DNA from: Planctomycetota bacterium
Lineage (GTDB): Bacteria > Planctomycetota > Phycisphaerae > Phycisphaerales > UBA1924
Direction: 5' to 3'
DNA length: 64,000 bases
Assembly: GCA_018968885.1 (NCBI GenBank)
Contig: JAGWZK010000009.1
Coordinates: 1-64,000, forward strand
The notes under the pieces are model-generated. The model saw only the letters and a program-made list of their open reading frames with translations. It did not search any database and was not told where the DNA came from. Every line of letters begins with the position of its first letter. The first letter of the stretch is position 1. Of this stretch, positions 15,718 to 25,124 are shown in pieces. Made by a program: the position numbers and the translations under genes.

Positions 15718-18303
15718 ATGAAACACGACAACAAATCGTTCGTGGGCGGGCCTGTGAAACCAGGCGCGACGGTCATGGGGGCGCTTCTCGCTCTCCTCAC
15801 GCCGCTGATGGCAATGGCCGCTGAAGGTGGCCACAAGCCCGGTGGCGAAGTGAACATCGTTCTGCCCGACTTGAAGAATCAGGTCGTCCAGACCAGCTTT
15901 ATCGGTGGTATGTCCGGCTGGCAGTTGCTCGCCTACTTCGGCCTGCCGGTCTCCATTCTCGGCCTGGCCTTTGGCTTTGTCATTTATGGCCAACTCAAGA
16001 ACATGCCCGTGCACAAGAGCATGCTTGAGATCAGCGAATTGATCTACGAGACCTGCAAGGCCTACCTGCTGCGTCAGGGCAAGTTCCTGATGATCCTCTG
16101 GGCCTTCGTCGCCGCGGCGATGATCGCCTACTTCAAGTTCCTCGTGCATGTCTCCTGGGGCGACATGGCGATGATCATCATCTTCTCATTGATCGGTATC
16201 GCCGGTTCCTATGGCGTCGCATGGTTTGGCATCCGCGTCAACACCTTTGCCAACTCCCGCGCCGCCTTCGCCTCGCTGCGTGGCAAGCCCTGGCCCTGCT
16301 ATGACATCCCCCTCAAGGCCGGTATGAGCATCGGCATGGCGCTGATCAGCGTCGAGCTGCTCATCATGCTCGTCATTCTCTTGTTCCTCCCCAGCGAAGT
16401 CGCTGGAAAGTGCTTCATCGGCTTTGCCATCGGTGAATCTCTCGGCGCGGCGGCACTCCGCATCGCTGGCGGTATCTTCACCAAGATCGCCGACATCGGC
16501 TCTGACCTCATGAAGATCGTCTTCAAGATCAAGGAAGACGATGCGCGTAACCCTGGTGTGATCGCCGACTGCGTCGGTGACAACGCCGGCGACTCGGTCG
16601 GTCCTTCCGCCGACGGCTTTGAGACCTACGGCGTGACGGGCGTGGCCCTGATCAGCTTCATCATGCTTGCGATTCTGCCTAAGTACTACATGGGTGCGGG
16701 CGCGACCGATGCGACAGCTCAGGCCGCCGCCGCCAGTGTGCAGGTGCAGCTCCTGGTGTGGATCTTCATGATGCGCATCATCATGGTCGTGGCCTCCGCC
16801 GCGGCGTACTTCTTCAACCACGTGGTTGCCAAGGGCGCCTATGGCAACGCCAACAAGATGAACTTCGAGAAGCCCCTGACCAACCTGGTCTTCATCACCA
16901 GCGGTCTTTCCATCGTCCTGACTTTCATCGCCAGCAAGGTCCTGATTCCTGACATCAATGGCGACACTTCGCTGTGGTGGAAGCTGTCGGCGATCATCAC
17001 CTGCGGCACACTCGCCGGTGCAATCATCCCAGAACTGGTCAAGGCCTTTACCAGCACGGAAAGCCGCCACGTGCGCGAAGTGGTCAAGAGCAGTGAGCAA
17101 GGTGGCGCATCGCTCAACATTCTCTCCGGTCTGGTCGCGGGTAACTTCTCGGCCTACTGGTTGGGCATGGCGATCATGCTCCTGATGGGCGCAGCGTACT
17201 TCATCACCGGCATGCCGGATGATCAGGGACGCACACTCGGCAACCTGATGGCTGCTCCGGCGGTGTTTGCCTTCGGACTTGTGGCTTTCGGCTTCCTCGG
17301 CATGGGCCCCGTCACCATCGCCGTTGACAGCTACGGCCCGGTGACCGACAACGCTCAGAGCGTCTTTGAACTCTCGACCATCGAGACCATTCCCAACATC
17401 AAGGGCGAGGTGAAGCAGCAGTTCGGCTTTGAACCCGACTTTGAGAAGGGTAAGGAATTCCTGGAAGAGAACGACGGCGCAGGCAACACCTTCAAGGCGA
17501 CGGCCAAGCCCGTGCTCATCGGCACCGCAGTCGTAGGTGCGACGACCATGATCTTCGCCCTCATCGTGGGTCTGACCCACGGTCTGACGATGAATCTCGA
17601 GAAGCTCTCGCTCATGCACCCGCCGTTCCTCTTGGGCCTCATTTCCGGCGGCGCGATCATCTACTGGTTCACCGGTTCCTCGACTCAGGCCGTCTCCACC
17701 GGTGCCTATCGCGCTGTGGAGTTCATCAAGGCCAACATCAAACTCGACGGCTCTACCAAGGCCAGCGTCGAAGACAGCAAGAAGGTCGTGGACATCTGCA
17801 CTGTGTACGCACAAAAGGGCATGTTCAACATCTTCCTGGGCGTCTTCTTCGCCACTCTCGCCTTTGCCTTCTATGAGTCCTTCTTCTTCATCGGCTTCCT
17901 GCTTTCCACCGCTCTCTTTGGCCTCTACCAGGCCATCTTCATGGCCAACGCTGGCGGCGCGTGGGACAACGCCAAGAAGATCGTCGAAACCGATCCCGAG
18001 TACAAGAACAGCGGCCGCGGCAAGGGCAGCGATCTTCACGCCGCGACTGTGGTGGGCGACACCGTCGGCGATCCCTTCAAGGACACGTCTTCGGTGGCTC
18101 TGAACCCCGTGATCAAGTTCTCCACGCTCTTCGGCTTGCTCGCCGTCGAACTGGCGATCTCCATGAAGACCGAGAAAGGCGAGCACACCCCATTGACGAT
18201 GGGCCTGACCGTGCTCTTCTTCCTCATCTCCACCTTCTTCGTCTACCGCTCCTTCTACGGCATGCAGATCGACACCGGCGGCAAGAAGAGTCACGCTCAC
18301 TAA
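15718..18303 (+). CDS. hppA: Membrane-bound proton-translocating pyrophosphatase (divergent type)
   Basis: The 861-residue protein has about 16 membrane helices and hydrolyses pyrophosphate to pump ions across the membrane. Catalytic signatures are present but altered: FTKIADIGSDL (D259 onward), where common enzymes read DVGADLVGK; EDDARNP; DNAGDSVGPSADG near residue 288; and DTVGDPFKDTSS near the C-terminus. Lys593 in GNTFKA occupies the site where K+-independent enzymes have Lys and K+-dependent ones Ala, so K+-independent H+ transport is likely. The N-terminus carries an extra signal-like hydrophobic stretch ending AMAAEGG, and the total is longer than the usual 660-770. A strong terminator follows. 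Confidence 0.93.
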   Translation: MKHDNKSFVGGPVKPGATVMGALLALLTPLMAMAAEGGHKPGGEVNIVLPDLKNQVVQTSFIGGMSGWQLLAYFGLPVSILGLAFGFVIYGQLKNMPVHKSMLEISELIYETCKAYLLRQGKFLMILWAFVAAAMIAYFKFLVHVSWGDMAMIIIFSLIGIAGSYGVAWFGIRVNTFANSRAAFASLRGKPWPCYDIPLKAGMSIGMALISVELLIMLVILLFLPSEVAGKCFIGFAIGESLGAAALRIAGGIFTKIADIGSDLMKIVFKIKEDDARNPGVIADCVGDNAGDSVGPSADGFETYGVTGVALISFIMLAILPKYYMGAGATDATAQAAAASVQVQLLVWIFMMRIIMVVASAAAYFFNHVVAKGAYGNANKMNFEKPLTNLVFITSGLSIVLTFIASKVLIPDINGDTSLWWKLSAIITCGTLAGAIIPELVKAFTSTESRHVREVVKSSEQGGASLNILSGLVAGNFSAYWLGMAIMLLMGAAYFITGMPDDQGRTLGNLMAAPAVFAFGLVAFGFLGMGPVTIAVDSYGPVTDNAQSVFELSTIETIPNIKGEVKQQFGFEPDFEKGKEFLEENDGAGNTFKATAKPVLIGTAVVGATTMIFALIVGLTHGLTMNLEKLSLMHPPFLLGLISGGAIIYWFTGSSTQAVSTGAYRAVEFIKANIKLDGSTKASVEDSKKVVDICTVYAQKGMFNIFLGVFFATLAFAFYESFFFIGFLLSTALFGLYQAIFMANAGGAWDNAKKIVETDPEYKNSGRGKGSDLHAATVVGDTVGDPFKDTSSVALNPVIKFSTLFGLLAVELAISMKTEKGEHTPLTMGLTVLFFLISTFFVYRSFYGMQIDTGGKKSHAH

Positions 18304-18326
18304 TCAAATTGATTCCTGAATCCATC

Positions 18327-18365
18327 CAAGGCCCTGAGCACTCGCTCGGGGCCTTGTGCTTTTTC
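18327..18365 (+). terminator. Rho-independent terminator of hppA
   Basis: CAAGGCCCTGAG pairs with CTCGGGGCCTTG over 12 positions (one T-G wobble) around a 6-base loop, followed by a five-T run. It lies 24 bases after the hppA stop and just before elbB, so elbB must have its own start of transcription. Confidence 0.9.
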
Positions 18366-18387
18366 ACGCCCTTGCTACGCTTACTCC

Positions 18388-19068
18388 ATGACTACTCCAC
18401 GCATCGCAGTCATTCTCTGCGGCAGCGGCCGCGGCGATGGCTCGGAAATCACCGAAGCCGTCTCCACACTTGTCCACCTTTCCAAAGCCGGCGCGACGTA
18501 CCGATGCTTTGCCTTGAACTCCCCGCAGCATCACGTCATCAATCACGCCACCGGGCAGGTCGAGGAGGGCCAAACCCGCAATCAGATGGTCGAAGCCGCC
18601 CGCATCAGCCGGGGTGAGATTTCCGATCTCGCCACACTCAACGCCTCCGACTTTGACGCAGTCATCTTCCCCGGCGGCTTTGGCGCGGCGAAAAACCTGT
18701 GCACGTTCGCATTGAATGGAGCGGAATGCAGCGTGCAGCCACAAGTCGATCGCGTCGTCAAAGCATTCCACGCCGCAGGCAAACCCATCGGCCTGATCTG
18801 TATCGCTCCAGTCATCGGTGCCAGGGTGCTCGGCAGAGCCAGCGGCGGGCCGGGCGTGAACGTGACAGTGGGAAAGGACACCGGAGTCGGCCAAGCAATC
18901 GCATCGTGGGGCTCGACCCCAACGGAGAAATGCGTCACCGAAGTCTGCATCGATGGCCAGCACAAGGTCGTCAGCACTCCGGCCTACATGTTCGAAGCCA
19001 AGCCCCACGAGGTCTTTGAGGGAATCGGAAACCTCGTGACTGAAGTTATCGGTCTTTGCAAACGATAA
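18388..19068 (+). CDS. elbB: ElbB-like protein (DJ-1/PfpI superfamily, glyoxalase III-type)
   Basis: The 226-residue protein fits ElbB: VILCGSGRGDGSEITEAV at the start, FPGGFGAAKNLCTFA in the middle, the nucleophile elbow GLICIAP, and TPAYM late in the chain. ElbB (sigma cross-reacting protein 27A) belongs to the DJ-1/PfpI fold; glyoxalase and isoprenoid links have been proposed but are not firmly settled. Normal length is about 217-220 residues. It stands alone, behind the hppA terminator and 170 bases before the permease gene. Confidence 0.93.
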   Translation: MTTPRIAVILCGSGRGDGSEITEAVSTLVHLSKAGATYRCFALNSPQHHVINHATGQVEEGQTRNQMVEAARISRGEISDLATLNASDFDAVIFPGGFGAAKNLCTFALNGAECSVQPQVDRVVKAFHAAGKPIGLICIAPVIGARVLGRASGGPGVNVTVGKDTGVGQAIASWGSTPTEKCVTEVCIDGQHKVVSTPAYMFEAKPHEVFEGIGNLVTEVIGLCKR

Positions 19069-19238
19069 TTCACCCTCACACAACCCAATCAACCGGCACT
19101 GGACAGGGGGACAAATCCCACTACACTCCGGCCTGCATCGGATGGCGGGAGGATTCCCGGCCCGGTGCTTCGCCTCTCGGCTCCGTCACCCCGCGGCATT
19201 CCGCCCCGGGCGATCGGGTGGCCTTCGGTTGATCGTCC

Positions 19239-21152
19239 ATGCTTATCGCTGAGAACCGGCCTCGCAACCTCTCGTGGGTCCACGCCGGTCCACTGCTCTT
19301 TGGAGACTGGGGCACCAGCCGTCTGTACGTCCTTGGTCTTGCGATGGCGGCGACGGGAACGGGATCGGTTTTTTACCTGGGCGCGTTGTCAGTGCTGATG
19401 GCGTGCGTGGCCTGGGCATATTCGGTCATCTGCCGCGTGTTTCCAAATGGTGGAGGCGTGTACGCGGCATCGCGGACGATCCACCCCTTGCTCTCGGTTG
19501 TCGGCGCCACCCTGCTGCTGGGTGATTACATCGTCACCGCCGCGATCTCGCTGGTCGATGCATATCACTACTTCGGCTTGCCGGAGGGTCCTGGGCAGTG
19601 GTGGCTTTTCTGGGCCTGCTTGGGTGCGATCATCTTGCTAGGCGTGATCAACTGGCTGGGGGCAAAATCTGCCGGCCGATTCGCTCTGATCATCGCAATC
19701 GCGGCGATGGGGTTCTCGGCGATCATAGCGCTGATGAGCATCCCCTATGTGCGCGAGGGATTCAAGTACATTCACTTTGACACGACGGTGCCGCCACAGA
19801 AGCAATGGGTGACATTCACGCAGATCGTGCTGGCGCTTTCGGGCGTTGAAGCGGTTGCGAACATGACCGGGCTGATGAAGCAGCCAGTAGAGAAGACGGC
19901 CAAAAAGACGATCTGGCCCGTGCTCGCTGAGGTCGCAGTTCTCAATATTGTGTTTGGCATCGCATTGGTGGGCGTGACGGGGATGGCCAAGGCGGGATTG
20001 CTGACGGATTTCCGCTTCACGGATGAACAGGTTAAGAACGCTGCGATGAAGGTGCTGGCGGTGACGAGTGGTCAGAATCTGCTGGGGCCGACGGCAGGAT
20101 TTGTCTTGGGCAAATCCGCGGCGATAGTGTTCGGACTACTGCTCATATCAGCAGCCAATACTGCGATCATGGCGATGGTGAGCGTGCTATACGCGCTGGC
20201 ACAGGACAAAGAACTCCCTAAGCCTCTGACCCGACTTAACTACAGCGGTGTCCCTTGGATCGGCCTGATCATCGCCTGCTGCCTGCCCGCGATTGTGCTC
20301 TTCTTCAAGCGCGATATTGAGGATCTGGCGCACCTGTATGCCATTGGCGTGTGCGGAGCGATTTCGCTCAATGTCGCCTGCTGTGCCTTCAGCCGCGCGA
20401 TTGCAGTGAAGACGTGGGAACGGCTGGCGATGGGGGCATTGACGCTGGTGATGGGATCAGTTTTTGTGACCATTGCCTTCACCAAACACGAGGCGGCGAT
20501 CTTTGCGGGTGGATTGGTGGCGGCACTCATGGGCGTGCGATTCGTTTACCACGCGATTTCTCCTCGCACCACTGACCCGGTGCCAGAGCCGCAGATTGGC
20601 TGGATGGCGGAACTTCGCAACGCGCCGCCGCGGCTGGATCCCAGCAAGCCCAAGATCATGCTCGCCGCGCGCGGTCGCGATCAGGCCGAGTTTGCGGTAA
20701 GTCTGGCCAAGAAGCGCGGGGCGACACTGTTTGTGATCTATGTGCGCACGCTGCGCGTGATGGATATGGGTTCGAATCGCCCGCCGCAGATTGAGAGCGA
20801 CCCTGATGCGCAAATGGCGCTGGGATCGGTCGCAGTGCTGGCGCGCGAGTCAGGGGTGCCCTTCTTCCCGATCTACGTCACAGCTGAAGACGCCGCCAAC
20901 GAGATTCTGGACTACACAGTCACCTACGGGTGCGACACGTTGATCATGGGCAAGTCGAGACGTTCGCTCTTCGCCCGCCGCGTGGCTGGCGATGTCGCGG
21001 CCAGGGTGGCGGAGAATCTGCCTGATCTGGTAACGCTGATCACTCGGGCGGCGGCACAGGATTCGCCACTTCGTTCCGCCCCAACGCCATCCCCCACTGC
21101 AGTTTCGCACAGCAGGGTTTCTGATCCGACAGATCAGCCCCCACCGACGTGA
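19239..21152 (+). CDS. APC-family amino acid/polyamine permease with a C-terminal universal-stress-like domain
   Basis: The 637-residue protein has 11-12 membrane helices in the first 450 residues, starting with the APC-type GPLLFGDWGTSRLYVLGLAMA and the helix-1 to helix-2 turn. A soluble domain of about 150 residues follows from about 475: KIMLAARGRDQAEFAVSLAKKRGATLFVIYVRTL and later YGCDTLIMGKSRRS, the alpha/beta pattern of Usp domains. A long Pro/Ser tail closes it. The likely substrate is an amino acid or polyamine. The Usp domain may sense nucleotides and gate transport, by analogy with other APC-Usp fusions. Confidence 0.87.
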   Translation: MLIAENRPRNLSWVHAGPLLFGDWGTSRLYVLGLAMAATGTGSVFYLGALSVLMACVAWAYSVICRVFPNGGGVYAASRTIHPLLSVVGATLLLGDYIVTAAISLVDAYHYFGLPEGPGQWWLFWACLGAIILLGVINWLGAKSAGRFALIIAIAAMGFSAIIALMSIPYVREGFKYIHFDTTVPPQKQWVTFTQIVLALSGVEAVANMTGLMKQPVEKTAKKTIWPVLAEVAVLNIVFGIALVGVTGMAKAGLLTDFRFTDEQVKNAAMKVLAVTSGQNLLGPTAGFVLGKSAAIVFGLLLISAANTAIMAMVSVLYALAQDKELPKPLTRLNYSGVPWIGLIIACCLPAIVLFFKRDIEDLAHLYAIGVCGAISLNVACCAFSRAIAVKTWERLAMGALTLVMGSVFVTIAFTKHEAAIFAGGLVAALMGVRFVYHAISPRTTDPVPEPQIGWMAELRNAPPRLDPSKPKIMLAARGRDQAEFAVSLAKKRGATLFVIYVRTLRVMDMGSNRPPQIESDPDAQMALGSVAVLARESGVPFFPIYVTAEDAANEILDYTVTYGCDTLIMGKSRRSLFARRVAGDVAARVAENLPDLVTLITRAAAQDSPLRSAPTPSPTAVSHSRVSDPTDQPPPT

Positions 21153-21256
21153 TGATCGCGAAAACAGGGTGAATTCTCCGTACAGTGCTGCACGAGCGTG
21201 ATGCTCGTGGCGGATCGGGTGCGTGACGCACGGTCGCCGTTGGTGCGGATGGAGCC

Positions 21257-23734
21257 ATGCACGACGACGCTTCAGATTTTGACCCGCTGCCCGCAGCGCC
21301 ACCACCTGCACGGCCAATGCGTGTGCATGCACCCGTGGGCACGGAGGGGATTCCCAGTTCGCTGCTGCAGGATCTTACCTCGCCACAGAAGCAGGCCGTG
21401 GAGCACAAGGATGGACCACTGCTGGTACTGGCGGCGGCAGGATCAGGCAAGACTCGAGTCATCACACGCCGAATTGCAGCATTGATCGCGCAGGGCGTGA
21501 GGCCGTGGCAAATTCTGGCGTTGACATTTACGAATAAAGCCGCGGGAGAGATGCGTGAAAGGGCCAATCACCTCTTGGAGAATGATCCACGCGCGGTGAA
21601 GGGGTTGACCGTCACGACGTTTCACTCCTTGTGTGCGCGGCTGCTGCGGCGCTATGCAGAACCCGCGGGACTCAAGCCGGATTTCACGATCTACGACACC
21701 TCCGACCAGACCTCACTGATCAAGAAGGTGCTGGAGACGCTGCAACTGTCGACCACGAATTGGCCACCACGAACGTGCCTGTCGACGATAAGTACGGCCA
21801 AGAACGAATTGATTGATGCGGCGCAATTCGCCGCCAGTGCCGGGGATTTTTACTCAAAGTCCATGGCGAAGATTTATGAGGGGTATCAGAAAGCCCTCAA
21901 ACAAGCCAATGCCGTGGACTTTGATGACTTGCTGGTGCTCGTGGCCAAGACGTTGCGGCGCGATCCACAGGTGCGGGGCGAGTGCCAGCAGCGCTGGCGA
22001 TATCTGTTGATCGATGAGTACCAGGACACCAACAAAGCCCAGTTTGAGATCGCTTCACTGATCGCTGGCGAAGGTGCACCCAACATCTGCGTGGTGGGTG
22101 ATCCGGATCAGGCGATTTATGGATGGCGTGGGGCGGATATCTCCAACATTCTGGACTTTGAGACGCACTATCCCAGTGCCCGAGTAATCAAACTGGGGGA
22201 GAATTTCCGTTCCACCGCGCCGATCTTGAAGGCAGCCGACACGCTGATCAAGTTGAACACGCGGCGCAAGGACAAGCCGTTGTTTACCTCCAAGTCTGGA
22301 GGTGATGAGATTCGCGTGACCTTCTGCCGCGAGGAGCAGCATGAGGCGCGGGTAGTAGCGGATTGGTTCAAGACGCTGCATGAGCATGAGACGCGTCCGG
22401 TGGCATACAAGGACATGGCGATCTTCTATCGCACCAATGCCTTGTCGCGCGTCATGGAGGATGCTCTGCGAGGACTGGGGATGCCATACGTGATCGCTCG
22501 CGGCACAGCGTACTTTGATCGTGAGGAAGTGAAGAACGCAGTCTCGTATTTACGAGTCGTCGCGAACTATGCCGATTCGATCTCGCTGCTGCGGATTGTG
22601 AACACGCCATCGCGCGGTATCGGCGACACCTCGATGGGAAAGGTCGAGGATTTTGCAGATCGACAGAATTTGACGGTGATGGAGGCGATGAGGCGGGCCG
22701 ATGAGGTGGCGGGAATCTCCACGCGAGCATCAGGCAGCATCGACAAATTCCTGCGGATGTTGGATGACTGGACAGGGGACGGCAGCTTCATGGGAGCAAC
22801 GGTGCCGGGGACACTGGCGGATCTGGTGGAGCGAGTGATCCGCGAGAGCGGGCTGGAAAAAATGTACCGCGATCAGGCCAATACCAGTAAGAATGAGCAC
22901 GACCTCGAGCGGCTGGACAATCTAGATGAACTCATCTCGTCAGCACGCCAGTTTGAAGCCGAGTTTGATCCGGTGGCCGACCCCGGTGGCGAGTTTGATC
23001 CTGAGAGCGACCTGGACGATGCCGGTGATGCACGCGAGATTACCCCACCACTGCTGGCGACGTTGCGGGCCTACTTGGAATCTATCGCGCTGGTGGCGGA
23101 TGCAGATGCCGTCGATCCGGCTCAGGGCGCGATCTCACTGATGACGCTGCACGCGGCCAAGGGGCTGGAGTTTGAGGCAGTCGCGGTGATTGGCCTCGAA
23201 GAAGGCATTCTGCCCCACATGCGCTCGCGCGAAAGCGAAGCGATGCTGGAAGAGGAGCGGCGGCTGGCCTTTGTGGGCATCACGAGGGCCATGAAGAGAT
23301 TGCAACTGACGTGCGCGGCCTATCGCACGCAACGGGGCATTCAGGAACGCACGATTCCGAGTCGATTCTTGAAGGAAATCGGGACAGAGGGAGTGCGGAT
23401 CAGTGATGCCGCCGGGGCATACCGCGAGGATTCGCTGCGCGGGATTGACGAGGAATATTCACAGATTGAGTATGACGAAGATGACGCGCGGCGGAATGGC
23501 AAAGGACCATTTCGCAGATCCTCATCGGATGATTTCGCCCGCAAACCAGCCACCGGTGGCAGCAAACTGGCATCGCAGTTTCCGGTCGGCGCACTTGTGC
23601 GCCATCCGCAGTTTGGTTTGGGAAGAGTGAAGGCGCTGGTGCGCGATGTGCAACCAAGAGCGATCGTGGAGTTTCAGCAGGCGGGCACCAAAACGCTTGT
23701 GCTGGAATATGCCCGACTAGTGCGAATCGGATGA
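21257..23734 (+). CDS. pcrA: UvrD/PcrA-type superfamily 1A DNA helicase
   Basis: The 825-residue protein carries the SF1A motifs in order: a Q-motif region LTSPQKQAVEH, Walker A AAAGSGKTRVI (near residue 60), TFTNKAAGEM (Ia), DEYQDTN (II), GDPDQAIYGWRGA (III), LGENFRS (IV), LMTLHAAKGLEF (V) and VGITRAMKRL (VI). A C-terminal Tudor-like segment, GALVRHPQFGLGRVKAL, binds RNA polymerase in PcrA. UvrD/PcrA removes replication and repair obstacles. An acidic insert (about 560-600, rich in Asp and Glu) is unusual. The gene ends two bases before the convergent DUF1501 gene. Confidence 0.95.
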   Translation: MHDDASDFDPLPAAPPPARPMRVHAPVGTEGIPSSLLQDLTSPQKQAVEHKDGPLLVLAAAGSGKTRVITRRIAALIAQGVRPWQILALTFTNKAAGEMRERANHLLENDPRAVKGLTVTTFHSLCARLLRRYAEPAGLKPDFTIYDTSDQTSLIKKVLETLQLSTTNWPPRTCLSTISTAKNELIDAAQFAASAGDFYSKSMAKIYEGYQKALKQANAVDFDDLLVLVAKTLRRDPQVRGECQQRWRYLLIDEYQDTNKAQFEIASLIAGEGAPNICVVGDPDQAIYGWRGADISNILDFETHYPSARVIKLGENFRSTAPILKAADTLIKLNTRRKDKPLFTSKSGGDEIRVTFCREEQHEARVVADWFKTLHEHETRPVAYKDMAIFYRTNALSRVMEDALRGLGMPYVIARGTAYFDREEVKNAVSYLRVVANYADSISLLRIVNTPSRGIGDTSMGKVEDFADRQNLTVMEAMRRADEVAGISTRASGSIDKFLRMLDDWTGDGSFMGATVPGTLADLVERVIRESGLEKMYRDQANTSKNEHDLERLDNLDELISSARQFEAEFDPVADPGGEFDPESDLDDAGDAREITPPLLATLRAYLESIALVADADAVDPAQGAISLMTLHAAKGLEFEAVAVIGLEEGILPHMRSRESEAMLEEERRLAFVGITRAMKRLQLTCAAYRTQRGIQERTIPSRFLKEIGTEGVRISDAAGAYREDSLRGIDEEYSQIEYDEDDARRNGKGPFRRSSSDDFARKPATGGSKLASQFPVGALVRHPQFGLGRVKALVRDVQPRAIVEFQQAGTKTLVLEYARLVRIG

Positions 23735-23736
23735 GG

Positions 23737-25083
23737 TCAGGATTTCTTCATGAAGGCCAGTGGATTGAAGTTGCCGCCCAGAACCAGTTTGGGATCGGTC
23801 TTCAACCATCCGGTCAACACGCCTGCGTACACCGAGCGGAAATCGATGGTGTACTTGAGGTCACCATCATCCAGATCCTTGAATGACGGATGCTCGCCAT
23901 ACACACCACCCTTGACCATGGGCCCGGCGACGAACATGGGGGCGGCGGTGCCGTGATCCGTGCCGCCACTGGCGTTCTGGCCGACGCGGCGGCCAAATTC
24001 AGAGAAGGTCATCGTCATCACGCGGCCATCGAGAGAACTGGCCTTGAGGTCTTTGTAAAACGCCTGAATGCTGGTTGCGACTTGATTGACCAACTGACCG
24101 TGGCGACCCTGTGAGCCACCCTGTCCCGCGTGAGTGTCAAAGCCGCCGAGCTGGACGTAGTACACGCGGGTCTTGAGCCCAGCGCGAATCATGGCGGCGA
24201 CCATTTTCAACTGGCGCGCGAGCTCGTTGCCGGGATATGCGACCTTGCTGGCACTGGCGACGGCCTTGCGGATAGCATCGCTGGAGACCTGGGCATCAAG
24301 TGATGTGCGCATCAGGAAAGATGAGTTGGCATCGGGGTCGGCGCCTTCGATCTGGCCGCGACGGCTGATGTCCTGATATGTCTCGTTGAGGGTCTTGTGA
24401 ATGTCGCTGCCAGACCATTTGAAGAGGTCGGCGGATTCAAAGGCGATGGGTTTGACCTGCCTGCCCTGCATGGCGAGGGGCGCAGAGCGACCGATGGCGA
24501 TGCCGGGGGCGGATGAACCGGATGCAGCTTCCTGAGATTTCTTGGAACCATCAGCAGTGCCGGACTCGCCTTTGCCAAATCCACAGCACTCGGCATCGAA
24601 ATAGCGGCCGATCCAGCCGTCGCCGGTGGCGGTCGTGTCGGCGGTCTGCCAGATGTCCATGCTCTTGAAGTGTGAGCGATCGGGGTTGGGATAGCCAACA
24701 CCCTGCACGACCGCGAGCATGCCCTCGTCGTAGAGCTCTTTGAAGGCGGTCATCTGCGGATGCAGACCAACACCATCAGCGCCGCTGAGCTTGAGGGCTT
24801 CGCGCTCAGGAATGCCGATTCCGGGGCGGGCCTTGTAATACTCGGCAAAGCCGAAGGGGACGACGGTGTTAAGGCCATCGTTGCCACCGCCCAATTGCAC
24901 AACGACCAGGACGTGATCCTCCGGCACTCCGGCAAAGCTGGAAAGCCCGGCGCTCATGCTCATGGTCATGGCGCGAGCAGAATCACTGACAAAGTATGGC
25001 AGCGAGGCGGCGGCACTGGCGAGGATGATTCCGTTGCCAAGAAACTCGCGGCGGGTGTAGGCGTGAGCGTTGTGCAGATCCAT
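23737..25083 (-). CDS. DUF1501 family Tat-exported protein
   Basis: The 448-residue protein has a twin-arginine leader (TRREFLGNGI) and the DUF1501 markers VVVQLGGGNDGLNTVVPFG near the start and TFSEFGRRVGQNASGGTDHGTAAPMFVAG near residue 370, features shared with sulfatase/alkaline-phosphatase-like folds. It always occurs with DUF1800 and is abundant in planctomycetes; the enzymatic role is unproven. GGGAG sits eight bases before the ATG. It lies 41 bases after the DUF1800 gene on the same strand, so the two form one operon. Confidence 0.95.
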   Translation of the reverse strand: MDLHNAHAYTRREFLGNGIILASAAASLPYFVSDSARAMTMSMSAGLSSFAGVPEDHVLVVVQLGGGNDGLNTVVPFGFAEYYKARPGIGIPEREALKLSGADGVGLHPQMTAFKELYDEGMLAVVQGVGYPNPDRSHFKSMDIWQTADTTATGDGWIGRYFDAECCGFGKGESGTADGSKKSQEAASGSSAPGIAIGRSAPLAMQGRQVKPIAFESADLFKWSGSDIHKTLNETYQDISRRGQIEGADPDANSSFLMRTSLDAQVSSDAIRKAVASASKVAYPGNELARQLKMVAAMIRAGLKTRVYYVQLGGFDTHAGQGGSQGRHGQLVNQVATSIQAFYKDLKASSLDGRVMTMTFSEFGRRVGQNASGGTDHGTAAPMFVAGPMVKGGVYGEHPSFKDLDDGDLKYTIDFRSVYAGVLTGWLKTDPKLVLGGNFNPLAFMKKS

Positions 25084-25124
25084 CGGTGAACTCCCTTTGA
25101 AGGAGGAAATCAGGCTGAGGTGAA

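Noticed and set aside
16186-18300. 704-residue open frame antisense to hppA
   Set aside because: It is composed of His, Asp, Glu and Val-rich sequence created by the complementary codons of a GC-rich membrane-protein gene; no domain is visible and hppA is certain on the other strand.
19069-19238. Possible small gene or riboswitch between elbB and the APC permease
   Set aside because: No open frame with a plausible start, and the GC-rich pairs found there do not form a known riboswitch architecture.
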